Assembly: GCF_031755915.1 (NCBI RefSeq)
Contig: NC_083388.1
Location: 18,998,001-19,062,000 of the forward strand
Direction: 5' to 3'
Origin: Ziziphus jujuba
Taxonomy: Eukaryota; Streptophyta; Magnoliopsida; Rosales; Rhamnaceae
DNA length: 64,000 bases
Every line of letters begins with the position of its first letter. Position 1 is the first letter of the stretch. Below are positions 40,701 through 51,984 of this stretch, one piece after another. The position numbers and the translations under genes are program-made. The notes below the pieces were generated by a model. It ran no database searches and was not told the origin of the DNA. It worked only from the letters and a program-made list of their open reading frames with translations.

Positions 40701-42857
40701 ATGGAAGTTGCGACCAAACCCTTCACATTAATTACTATACCAATGGATAAGGATAGCCAAGCTTATTCACACCGTCAATCAATTAGAGTGCACGCCAATT
40801 TGTAGAAAACAAAACTACTACAGGAAAACCATATATATATATAATATGAACTCGACCGGTGTTACTGTGCATCTTTTGAAAAGTACTACAGCTAGTGTTT
40901 AATTTCATGTCATATTAGACTTCTAGACACACAAGTTTACAAGGAAAAAGCAAATAATATATTCATGTATATTCAGTCGGCAAAACCTGTCTAAAAGCTC
41001 TGGCTAGCTAGGAACATGGTAGCTAATGTAGCCGAAAACAAGGGGAAAAAAAAAAAAAGATAAAAAGGAAGAAAGATATGCAAGACGTGAAAATATCTAT
41101 AAATTATACATATGTTTAGAGAATTTGCATGGGAGGTTTATTGAGAGATTGCATAAAAAATAAGCTGAAAGTGAAAAGCAATGAGTGTGTACACAGCTTC
41201 ATGTGCAAATGCAGTGAATATGATGGAAAAATAGAAAATGGTAGGCAGATAGAGCATGGCGGTGGCCACCCATTTCCCAGACAAACAGACATGGGTTAGC
41301 TCTGACGGCGGTTTTATGTTAAACTCATGTAATTAATTTATTATAAACATAAATATACAAATTAATTACATTATTTAACACTACCAAAACATAATATTGT
41401 GGTGGCCTGTCATTGTGATATATACACCCAAAACACATAACCATATATACACATGATGTGTATGCATATCTACTTACACACAAACGACATAACCACATCA
41501 CATGTGATGTGTGTGTAGACATTTAATTATTATATTACATTAATTTTCCAATTGGAATATATAAAGTGATAAACCAATCTTTTTTGGAGGATATGAAACA
41601 TCCTGAATCGCAGCGAATCCTGGAGAAGGTCTCCCAATCAAACTTCATCTTCTTCTTATTTCATTTTACACTCACAATTTCTTTTTTTTCTTTTGTTTTT
41701 AAAGTTAAAGCGAAAAGACTCAAAAGGAAATTGGTGATTAAGCTTCGATCCACGGCATGTCATTACGAATTATTAATATACGGGGGTTGTCATTTCATGC
41801 ACATGAATCCCATTCTAATTCGTGCAAAATAATTTCTAAATCTTTTTTGTTAGAAGGGGAATCATCGTGATGTATAGGATTTATAGCCACGCCATAAGCA
41901 ATAGTTTTGTTTGAGTATTGGCTACGCATGTTAATATTATTTTAGTGTATTCAACGATGTATGTGTCATATCCATTGATAGTGGGTGTTGAGTGTATATA
42001 TAGATGTTTTATACATATGATGTGAGAGTAGAATCATGACATGACATTAAAAATAAAGCTATGTTTTTTTTTTTTTTTTTGGGTTGGTTCATAGTACTAA
42101 GAATACAATTTGATGCAGATTTCGATGTCTTATACTATGTCCCTTTTATTGTCTTATTTATTTATTTTTATAACAAATCAACTAAAGTATGTATTCAAAT
42201 TTTTTGTACGTCATTGTTATTTCAGTGTTGGCATAGAAATATACAAAAGAGTACAGAATAAAACAAAAAGATGGATGATTTCAATTAATAACGATAAGAA
42301 TGTTAAATAATAATTATGAGTTTTATTTCCCCGCTTAAATCTTTTTTGGTTTTAAAAAAATTAATCATAATTAAAGGATGTTATAAGTAATAAGGCAAAA
42401 CAAAAACCTAGTGGTTATAAATTTTTTATGTTTACCATAAAACTAACTATAAATTAACCAACAAAAAAAAAAAAAAAAAAAAAAAGAGTAAACATGCTAA
42501 ACTGATAAGCCTTCAAAATGGATGGCTGGAGTATATATTTTTCGACTACTATAGAAAACTCTCGTTGCTGTTGTTGTTGTTGTTTTATAAAATTTTTTAA
42601 AAAAAAAATTTCGAGTAAAATTATACTTTAACATCTAAATTAATATATGTTATTACCCACACATCTTTTTTAAAAACTTTTGCCCAAAGAAAAAGAAACA
42701 TAATCAATTTATGGCTTTAATTGGTCAAAGAAAATAGTCATTTAACACCCATGATCCATGTTTTGAGGATTCTAGGGCAAGCCAAAAGTGGTAAAGTGGC
42801 AGAGGCTAACAAAATTTATTGAAACTTATAAGTTAGCTAGGCTTTTTAGATCGATTA
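37704..42857. other. AT-rich gene-free DNA
   Basis: About 5 kb without a recognisable gene. It contains many (AT)n and poly(T) tracts (for example 40611-40634), C-rich CCCACCACCCCCC near 38540 and an 18-bp palindrome at 41494-41511. Parts near 37730-38000 and 39730-40170 look like decayed transposon sequence but no boundaries could be set. Confidence 0.55.
41494..41511. repeat. Perfect 18-bp palindrome
   Basis: CACATCACATGTGATGTG equals its own reverse complement. About 50 bases upstream a related segment (ACACATGATGTGT) occurs within a loose duplication of the ACATAACCA context. It includes CACATGTG, an E-box-type core bound by bHLH factors. Confidence 0.85.
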
Positions 42858-42866
42858 TTATTAGTG

Positions 42867-43264
42867 TTTTAAAAAGCTTCCCAAGGGCTCTTCTCAAGTA
42901 GAGGCATAAAAATAAAAAATAATAAAAATAATAAATAATAATAAAAATAAAAAATAAAAATAAAAAATTGAGGTGTAAAATTTAGACATTGCATTTATAA
43001 AGTATATGCTTTGGAAAATAAGATATATATCCTAAGATATATGCTTCACAGATGTAATTAAATTCAACCTTTTATTTTCTATTTTATAAAAATCTTTCTT
43101 ATCCTCATTTATATCTAAAGATTATTAGTTATAAACCAAAAATATATATTGTATCGTATATTTATTTATAACTTATTAATTATATGTTTATTGAAAATTT
43201 AATTTGTTTATTTTTCAGTTTAAAACTTATTTTATTTTTATTTTTAAAATTCTACATCAATTAA

Positions 43265-43295
<31 letters not shown>

Positions 43296-43406
43296 TTCAT
43301 ATTATAATTTAATTCCTAAAAAGCATACACCCCAATGTGGGGTATACACCTAGATTAATATCAGTTAAAATGCCCTATCTTATGCTTTCGTTTTTTAAAA
43401 CATTGG
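42867..43406. mobile_element. Possible second MITE-like element (540 bp)
   Basis: The nine bases TTATTAGTG flank this segment at 42858-42866 and 43407-43415. The ends carry related inverted sequence (TTTTAAAAAGC on the left; complement of the right end contains TGTTTTAAAAAACG), but six extra bases sit outside the right repeat, so the termini do not match exactly. Inside are A/T-rich runs and the short inverted repeat CACCCCAATGTGGGGT at about 43328. Tentative. Confidence 0.35.
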
Positions 43407-43415
43407 TTATTAGTG

Positions 43416-44182
43416 TAAATGTTATAATAAATTACTTACATTTTGATACCTTTTGTTTGAGAATGTTGTAAATTTTGTTTTCAATTTTAAAGCCCATCAC
43501 AGTAAGCTCTCAACCTTTAATTTGTTACAAATTGAATCATATTTAACTTTTGATTGATAAAGGTTAATGGCCATCCCATGTGAGTTGCACAAGGAGCATA
43601 AAATATATATATATATATATATATATATTTTAAGGAAATAGAGGGTATTTGAAAAATGAACAAAAAGTTGGGCAAAAATTAGGGATCTTTCTATAATTTC
43701 ATGATTTAATTTATATAAAAAAATTGTAGAATTTTTAATATAGTTTTAAAATTTTCATTCTAATACTATCTTCTTTTTTTCAAAAAATTACCTTTTAAAC
43801 CCACATGGAATGAATGGTTGAGGGTTCAACATGGTGAGTTTTAAAATCAAAATCAAAATTACAATATTTTAAAACTAGAGAGTACTAAAAAACAATTAAC
43901 ATTTTTTTTTGGGTAAAAATCAAAAGATAGTTTTTAAATATTTTTTGAATAAAAAAATCTAGATGTAATAATTGTTTTGATATTATCCAAAACAATCAAA
44001 GTATGATGTAGTGGAATTGAGTTTTTTAGTTAGGATTACAATAATTTTGTAATGCAAACAATAACATGATTCAAAGTTGAAACCCACCATGCATTCGATG
44101 TAGATGTGAAATGCATAAATCAAACTCAGCTGGATGCACTAATTGTTTCAAGGTAAAATTTCCATATCTCATTTGTACCCAC

Positions 44183-44240
<58 letters not shown>

Positions 44241-44972
44241 AGAAGGTTAACAAAAGCAAACTTCTTCTTTTCTTTCTTTGTTTTTGTTCGTTTTTCTTTG
44301 TTTTTTTTTTTTTTTTTAAATAGAGATGGAATTTGGTAAATAGCTAGATTGATTTAAGAATTTTTTATTTCATTCTTTCTAAGGACATATGTTGTTTCAA
44401 AATTGTATCTATTAACCCAAAAAAAAAAAGATATCTACCCTTTTCTTTTTTTCTTTTTTTTTGAAAAGACTGGATCTGCAATTTCTTTTTAAATTTGGAA
44501 AAATAGAATTAACGTATATGCATAGTGAACAATAATTTTAATTATTAAAAATTTAAGAGTAATTTTACAAGAATAATAATTTTGAAAATTCAAATAATAT
44601 AAAGTAAACGTTAAAACACCTTATTTATTTTTTTTGAAATATGTTAATCTGGGGAGGGGGACAGGCACACATTCGTCATTCATGATCACATTAGAAGAGA
44701 CCAATTAGAACACCGATTTTATGTCACCTTTGACTAAAATTACACAAAGTGTGCAATTATACAATTATTTTTTTTTTAATGTGATGTAATACTTTATGAA
44801 ACTTTTGCAAAATTTATTTATTTATTTATTTGACCAAAGAGAATAAAAAAAAAGAAAAAAAAGAAAAAAGAGAGAGCTAAAAAATGAAAGAGTGAGGGAC
44901 ATGGATGTAATTTAAGGGAATGAAGAAAGAGTACAAGGAGTTCTCCGCCAGACCAAATGGTGAAGTGAAACC
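43416..44972. other. AT-rich spacer upstream of MIR319
   Basis: No gene recognised. Long (AT)n repeat at about 44183-44238 and another at about 43600-43627. The last few hundred bases should be the distal promoter of the MIR319 transcript if the TATA box below is used. Confidence 0.5.
44183..44238. repeat. Long (AT)n microsatellite
   Basis: About 56 bases of almost uninterrupted AT dinucleotide, the longest such tract in the window. Confidence 0.95.
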
Positions 44973-44984
44973 CTATATATATAG
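44973..44984 (+). promoter_or_regulatory. Candidate TATA box of the MIR319 primary transcript
   Basis: CTATATATATAG lies in a CCCTATATATATAGGA context, followed about 30 bases later by a possible start region near 45010 and a GA-rich leader (45057-45090). Most plant MIR genes have TATA promoters. The link to the hairpin 2.2 kb downstream is inferred from strand and the lack of any other gene. Confidence 0.45.
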
Positions 44985-45009
44985 GATACCTGTTTTCCAC
45001 AGATAGTGA

Positions 45010-45057
45010 AGAGATAGACTTGGAGAGTAGTGCAACACTGTAGACTATGCAGAAGTA

Positions 45058-45091
<34 letters not shown>

Positions 45092-45182
45092 CCAGTAGTA
45101 AAATGGTCAAAAGAAACCCCACCACCATCACTACTATCTATCCTTTCTCAACACAACACAGAGAGAAGACTACACAGCAGAG
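45010..45182 (+). other. Possible first exon of the primary MIR319 transcript
   Basis: GA-rich and AC-rich leader-like sequence ending in a consensus donor, CAGAG|GTGAGTTGG, with the intron beginning at 45183. The sequence has no long frame. If spliced, the acceptor would lie before the hairpin at 47225, for example after TTTTGTCCCTTTTAG near 47103. Proposed from signals only. Confidence 0.3.
45057..45090. repeat. (GA)n microsatellite
   Basis: About 34 bases of nearly pure GA dinucleotide in the proposed leader of the MIR319 transcript. Confidence 0.9.
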
Positions 45183-47224
45183 GTGAGTTGGATTTTGTAT
45201 ATATGTTACATAACAAAAGCATCTCTCTCTGTTAGTCTGATTCTGATCACCAAAACACTACAAACAGAGCAGCTACCTATACATGAGATCATTATCATAT
45301 CATATCATACATAGAGCTTCTTGTTTTTCCAAATTTAAACCAAACTATACACTTTATGCCAGACTACTCCTAAGCCCTTTGTGGCTAACACATACACACA
45401 CACACACACATAACCCTCCTGAAAAATCTCCTGCAAAAAGGGAAAAAAAGAAAAAGAAAAAGAAAATCCCACTCTATCTTTAAAAAAAAAAAAAATATTT
45501 ATTTGTTATGGTAAATAATGAAAGAGTTGTGATAGTGGATTGCCAGATTTGTGTAGAGAGAGAAAGATGAGAGAGATCTTCAATCGCTTTCCCTTTTTTC
45601 TCTGACTCTCACGAAGACAGCGACACTTCCTTCTTCCCTGCTGCCTCTCTAGTCTCCACACCCCCCCTCTAGTCTTTAATAAAATTCCTCTCCGTGATTT
45701 TGGCAACTCAAACTTTCTTTCTTACTTAATTTCTTTCTTTTTCATATTTATATATTCATTTTCTCATTCTTTTTATTATTCTTCTTCTTATTTCTTATTT
45801 TGCCCCCCCATACAATAATTACAAAATAAATTCCTGCTCTTTCTTTGTTATGGGTGCTTTTTCTTTTCTTTTTCTTCACCATTTAAGAGTTACGGCATGA
45901 TAGGTGGTCGAAGCATCCGATTTAAGTTGTGTTCCGGAGATACATGAAGCTAGCTTTTCCAAAATTTGTAAGTTTGCAGAAACTCTTTATTTAAAGAGAT
46001 TTGTTTTCTCTGAATCATATATATATATATATATATACATAATTTCTTTAACATTTAACTAGTTGTTTCTTTGTGCCTTGTACCAATATATCACATTGCT
46101 CTCCTTCTGCAATGTCTGAAAAGAAATCTGATTTTAGGTTGGACAGGCAAAGTACTAGACAATATTCAACTTAATTACATAATAAGGTACTGGTTTACAT
46201 AATAACATTGAAAGCTTTTCTACTGTCTTTACTATCATATATACTTTCTATAGCCAAATATATATAATAAGGTACTGAGATTTACGAAGAATGGTAATGG
46301 TTTTTAATCTCTAAGGGGTTTGATATGATGTGATAGTGCCAACTGCATTTCCTTCCTTCAGCATCTCTGTTAACCTCCTTACTGATTTTGTTTGTATTTC
46401 CTTTCCTTGGTTTCTAGTACTTAATTAGGGTTAGGGTTCATGCAAGCCAATTTCTCCACTTTGGAAACTCGATTCTCTAAGCCTAGAAGTTTAGAAGTCA
46501 TGGTAAAGGTAGAATTGGTTTCATTTTATGTTGTGTGTGTTTGTGTATTTTTTATTTTTTATTTTTTGGTTTTTTCGTTTTTCGGCAAAATATAGACCTT
46601 TTGCTGCTATCAACATGGATTGCCATTTGGAGATGTAAGATTCTTATCTAACAGATTATAAAATTATGGCAAAAAATTATAGATCATACAATATTATCAT
46701 CAATTCATGATCCGCAACAATCAAGCAAGAATGAGCCATCCCTCTCCTTTACCATCTTAGTTTGGCCCAGTATTTATTATTTTATAGCCATTTTCTTTTC
46801 GAGTTACCAACTCTTAACTCTTTAATAATATGTCTGGATTTGATTGCTTTTGCTTAGTTTCTAGATTTTTATAGTTTTGTTTAATAATCTTGAATATCAT
46901 CGTCCTTGGTACTTATTAGACATGTTGAAATTGGGACATTAGTGATGGATATCATAAATTATAGGATGGAGCTAGGAGAATTGTCCTTTGTGGATGATTT
47001 CATTGTTTAATTAAAATTTTCTTAATTTAGTCTGTATTAATAAGGGTAAAAAATAAAGACCTGAAATCATGATGATTTTGTTTTTCTTCTTTTGTCCCTT
47101 TTAGATTAATTAGTATACCATTTTCATTAATTTGTAGTAGTTAATTTTGTTCCTAGTTGAAGAATTTCCATGGATTATATGAATAGTGGGAATTGAATTG
47201 ATTATTATGTATGAGAGATGGATT
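45183..47224. other. Region between proposed MIR319 leader and hairpin
   Basis: T-rich, with (CA)n near 45392-45411 and (AT)n at about 46018-46037. Short frames (for example 45283-45483) are low complexity. Compatible with an intron or an untranslated primary transcript; no protein gene seen. Confidence 0.5.
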
Positions 47225-47405
47225 AAAAGAGCTTTCTTCAGTCCACTCATGGAAGGGTAAAGGGTTTGGATTGGCTGCCGACTCATTCATTCAAACACAG
47301 TAGACAAAGGAGAGTTTGTTTATACTACTGTGAATTGTGTGAATGATGCGGGAGATAATTTCATCCTTTTCTTGTCTGTGCTTGGACTGAAGGGAGCTCC
47401 CTTTT
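47225..47405 (+). ncRNA. MIR319: MIR319 precursor hairpin
   Basis: The 3' arm contains TTGGACTGAAGGGAGCTCCC at 47382-47401, with T at 47402 completing the canonical 21-nt miR319. The 5' arm has AGAGCTTTCTTCAGTCCACT from 47228, matching the usual miR319* position; its complement pairs across TGGACTGAAG and AGCTC of the mature strand with a small GA/AG bulge. The arms lie about 130 bases apart and the long stem continues inward (CATTCATTC near 47284 with GAATGATG at 47341), giving the roughly 180-nt foldback typical of MIR319, which is known to be processed from loop to base. Known role: guiding cleavage of TCP transcription-factor mRNAs (leaf growth, jasmonate and senescence control). The mature sequence is diagnostic. 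Confidence 0.96.
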
Positions 47406-49070
47406 TCCGTTTTCTTCAGTCATTCATTTTCTATCATTTGCGCTAATGTATTAATTGCTTATGCCAATTATTATATATATATATATATATATCGCTTGGC
47501 CAAAGCAGACTACAACGCTATAGCATTAACTAATTTCTTCATTTTATATAACTACAATTTCATCATCTTCTCAACCGTTTCCACTCTTTGTTTTTTGGTT
47601 ATGGTACAGTGTTACCTGATCTTGGAAAAATTGATAGCTTAAATTTGTGCTTGCAATTATAAATGAAGATATACTCAGAATTTACTCAAGTTTGTAATTC
47701 ATGCTTGTCTTCTATGATTTCCAAGCTAGATGACAAACTATTTAGTGTTTGTATAACACAAGAATTTCCAAATTTAATTATCTTCAACCGATCAATTCAG
47801 ATATATATGTTTTTTTTTTTTTTTTTTTGTCTCTTTGATTTGAAACCCTGTTTATTTTCTCGAATGAGTTGCATGGCATTTCATTCTTTTCCACGAGTCT
47901 GGGTTTCTTAGTATCGTGTAGATGGAACTTGAATTGGGTTTCCAATTATCTTTTGGATGGGATTTTTTTATGCCATTTCTAAATGGAAGTCCATTATATT
48001 CTTCTTAAGTAAGAAAATTGGGGGGGAAAAAAAAAGAATAAAGAAAAAGTGTGTTTACCTTCAGCACCACAAGGCTTTTATGGAAAGTGCAAGAATCTAA
48101 GGACGAGAGAAATATTTTGGATGGATGAGGATGTAGATGGATAAAGATTTCTCACGTAAATATTGGAAAATATGTCCTTTGAAGCTTCCCCTGAATCCTT
48201 ACTCCATAGCCAAATGGGAATGGGCATTCACTTTTTAGCTGCTTCTCTCTTAGAAGTGTGTATCGTTGTTTTCTTTAATTTGGTAACTTCTTAGAAATGT
48301 GTCAACGATGGTTTATTATTATTGTTTTTGTTATTAATATTTATTTATTAAATGTGGAGGTGTTTGCCATAGTAAGGTGAAAAAAGAAAAAAAAAAAGAA
48401 AAAAAGAAAAAGGTACTGAAAAGGGTTTTGATGGGATTCTTTGGTTGGGTATGTATTTCTTTTGTAAATTGTGTAGTAGGGGAATTTGGACATGTTACGT
48501 GAGGACGTATTTGTCATTGTCATAGTACATTATAAAAACCCGGTTTAAATTTAATACAAAAGATTAAACTTTACGTCTTTGTCAACATGGAGCTTATATA
48601 ATATGAGGAAGAGCTTTTGTATAAGGGAAAGAAAAAATTATTAGTGAGAAATGGATGGTGGTTGGTTGTCGCTATTCTTTTGGCCAGGTTTTAGCAGCAG
48701 CATATAATATTTTATATAATCCCGTGCATATATATTGGGCATCATAAAGCCCGCCTCATGTCCATGTCTAGTGGGGCTAAAACACAGTAGTAGACTCAGT
48801 TTAGACAGAGGTTGGAACTTGGAGCTATTCTAGCTTCATTCATGGTTCATTGGCTTTCGTGATGCCCACCCCTGTATGTGTATTATTAATAATGCTAGTA
48901 GTATTTTCAGGTATTCCTATTTCCCAACCCTTCAACCCCAGCCCCACATTTAGTTTTTTTATTTTATTGCATGTCATAATCTACATCCTTTTATACGGTT
49001 CAAACACTTTGAAATGGACACTATTATATATTTATTTAATATATATTTGGATTCTCTTCTCTAAAACATA
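47406..49070. other. Sequence downstream of MIR319
   Basis: T-rich DNA with (AT)n at about 47471-47491 and poly(T) at about 47810-47827. Probably includes the 3' part of the MIR319 primary transcript. No protein gene recognised. Confidence 0.5.
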
Positions 49071-49138
49071 TCACTTTTCTTTTCAAACTCAGAGCAAAAA
49101 AAAAAAAAAAAAAAAAAAAATCACTTTTCTTTTCAAAC
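49071..49138. mobile_element. Tiny poly(A)-tailed insertion with 18-bp target duplication
   Basis: TCACTTTTCTTTTCAAAC occurs twice, at 49071-49088 and 49121-49138. Between the copies is only TCAGAGC followed by 25 A. A direct repeat of this length directly after a poly(A) run is the mark of target-primed reverse transcription by LINE-type machinery, here stopped after seven bases. Strand of insertion would be plus. Replication slippage is a less likely alternative. Confidence 0.65.
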
Positions 49139-49857
49139 ATGAAGAGCTGGTTGATGGAAGGGTGTGTGACTCTTTACCTTTTATGTAAAGAACCGAATCA
49201 CACTTTGTCTAAAAGGTCTTGTTCCTATATTCACCAAAAAAATAAATAATAATAATAATAAATAAATAAATAAAGAAAAGAAAGGTCTTGTTCTTATTTT
49301 AAAAAAAGAAAATAAAGGTCTTGTTCTTATTTTAAGCAGATTATTGTTTGGGGTAAAAGCTTTTAAGGTCTGGTAAAAGATTACGTTTATTTTGTAATAA
49401 TCATTAATTGGCATTTGAGGGTTTGTAGATTTTATAATGAAAATGTATGTGGCAGACTGCAGAGGTGTTTGTTTTGGTGTTTTTGAGGAGGTGAAAAACC
49501 TATTTGTTTATTGTTGTTGTAGTTATTATTATTATTATTATTTATTTATTTATTTTTACAAAAAAGAGAGTGGCTAGCTAGGAGAAGGACGACGTATCTG
49601 TGGTATAAGTCTATGCGTGTGTGTGTATAAAGGACTCAAATGACAATAAAATAAGCAGTTCCTTGGGGGTGTTGAGGCTGCAAGTACAATTGAACTCCAT
49701 TATTCTATGCTTTTTGAGTAATGCCCCATGTGTTCACTTCCTTCGATAATGTATTTATAAAATTCCTCCTTGTTGGCTCTATTAACCTCTCTCACCTTCT
49801 CCGCTGTCTTTTCTCCTAATATATATTTCTATATTATATCATGCAAAACGCATAGTT

Positions 49858-49859
<2 letters not shown>

Positions 49860-49889
<30 letters not shown>
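49860..49889. repeat. Poly(T) run of 30
   Basis: Thirty T in a row on the plus strand. No target duplication was seen at its edges. Confidence 0.9.
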
Positions 49890-49890
<1 letters not shown>

Positions 49891-51539
49891 GTGCGTATGT
49901 GTTTGTTCTGTGGTAAGTCTGTTTACTTAACCTATAATCAATGAATGAGCTTTTCAACTTGAAAGAAAGATGCACATTTCATTTATTAAGCATGTTTTGC
50001 TGCTTAATGTTGCAGCCTCCATGTGACAAAGATCTATCTATGTGGCTTTCATTTGGATATATTAAGTCACCTGAAAATCCCCCATCTCATATGACATAAA
50101 ATCATGAGCTCTGCCTTGCCATGTTTGGTTTCTGGTAAGTTGTTAGCTCGAATTAATGTTAAATTGTTAATGAAAGAATAAGAAAAAAAAAATGAAGAAG
50201 AAGAAAATCTTGGAAGGATGGGGTGGTAAATACCTATTTATAACATGGGAGGTGCTTTACAGGCATGCAGTTTACTTTTTATTCCCTATGAGAATTCAAC
50301 ACATAGTTTAAACCAAGAAAACAAAAAAAAGGAAGATATTAACGTTCGTGGATATGGGGTACACATGTATATATATATGGACATTCTAGGAAACTGCCAT
50401 TTACCATCCCACTTGCTTTGGCCTTGTGGTCTTGTTACCAGCAAAAGGTTCCCCCATTGGCTATTGGTTTGGTGCAGCCTAGAAAGCTTTCTCAAAATGG
50501 TGAGCTCTTACTGTAGCAATCTTGGAAACCCCCAACTTTGATGGGGAAAAAAAAATCATATTCTAGCTAGCTACTTATCATGGGAAAAAATCTTATATAC
50601 TTTTTTTTTGGTAACAAAAATAAAAATGTTACATACAAACAATCACTAATAATGGTATGCATATAAATTATTTTGTAAGATGGACATATTATATATTGTA
50701 GAGTTTAATGGCACCTAGGTAACCATCCCTTGTACTTAAAAGACTTTCTCCATTTGATGGAGTTTTTTTTTTTTTGGGTAAATAATCCATTGGATGGAGT
50801 TTTGCTTTTTCAGAAGCGAAACACGGTCAGTCTTTTCTACAAACTACAAAGAGAAAAGGTCATGAGAATGAGAAACCCCTGTACCCGACCCATATCCAAG
50901 TTTAGATTCTGTTTAGCTTTGTTTTTATTGGTTACATAGGATAAGGAACTCATTCCCTTGATTATTAAGTGGGATTCCTTGCTTTGCTTTGCTTTGGCTT
51001 CCTTTTCTCTCCAAAGAAGAGAGAGAGATGTAGAGAAAAGAGAACATTGAGAATGACAACTCAGGGAAGGCTTTAACACTGAGTGGTGTGTATGGTTATT
51101 TTATGTGGTCCTCATCCTCACTTACCCTAGACCAATGTACAATCAAATTTAACACTAAATTATGTTATGTCTTGGACAAAAGCAAGAAACATTTCCTTTT
51201 TCTATTTCTTTTATGGTCATTGGAGGGTTAAGAATTTACTTTGGACTTTACAGGAGAGAACTAATCAAAACTTTGATGATAATATTAACAAATAATTTTT
51301 TGTGTAATCACACGACCAAAGGGAGATTTAGATTTCCTTGATTCTGTCTCCAGGGTGAGGTGGATTTGACTAGGACTACGTGCTTTCTGTCTACTCTCCA
51401 ATCTTTGCTCGGTTTCCATTTTCAAACCAGAATCTTTCTTCTTATTTCATTTTTTTTTTTCCCCAATTTTTTTGTCTTGGTGGTTTGGGAAATTTGATCA
51501 AAGCTCGGATAAAACAAGTGCCATTTTTTTATTCAAAAA

Positions 51540-51562
51540 GGGGGGGGGGGGGGGGGGGGGGG
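51540..51562. repeat. Homopolymer run of 23 G
   Basis: G occupies every position from 51540 to 51562, directly after CAAAAA. Such a run is rare in plant DNA and its true length may differ because sequencing and assembly handle it poorly. Confidence 0.9.
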
Positions 51563-51984
51563 AAATTAGTTTTTTTTGTCTTGGAGATTAACGAGGAATT
51601 TAGCATGTACTTATGTACTCAAGCTGCAGTCTCGGCCTAAATGGTCTCCTATGGAGGCAAATGCATTGCCTTCATTTTTAGATAATATGGTACATCTTTT
51701 TTAATATTCTGTTTTGCTAATTGTTAAAAATGTTTTCTGCAACGTGGAAGTTTTTCCCGTTTTTGTTTCTTAAAGCATATGCAATCAAGCAGTCAAGCAA
51801 AGAGAAAATATAGATGAACACTAAAAACGAAAGAAAGATACTTGAAAAGTACAGAAACTGAGTACACTTTCTCTAAGTTAGATACAGAAGGATTATATAG
51901 TTTCATCCAAAGGGTGTTAGAAACTCAAGCTAATATGAATTTCCAAACTTGAGAGCTATTCACCCTTGTGTTGCTAGGACTCAC

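Larger units (their letters stand above)
49139..51984. other. Gene-free spacer before the bromodomain gene
   Basis: Contains three copies of AAAGGTCTTGTTC(C/T)TAT at about 49213, 49283 and 49315 around (AATA)n, poly(T) of 30 at 49860-49889 and a run of 23 G at 51540-51562. The end near 51985 should be the 3' UTR of the bromodomain gene. Short frames have no family resemblance. Confidence 0.55.

Noticed and set aside
41325..41522. 65-codon minus-strand frame
   Set aside because: Made of CA/TG-rich duplicated sequence with no family resemblance.
50015..50133. Exon-like segment between a GCAG acceptor and a GTAAGT donor
   Set aside because: No open frame and no partner exon found; signals alone occur by chance at this density.
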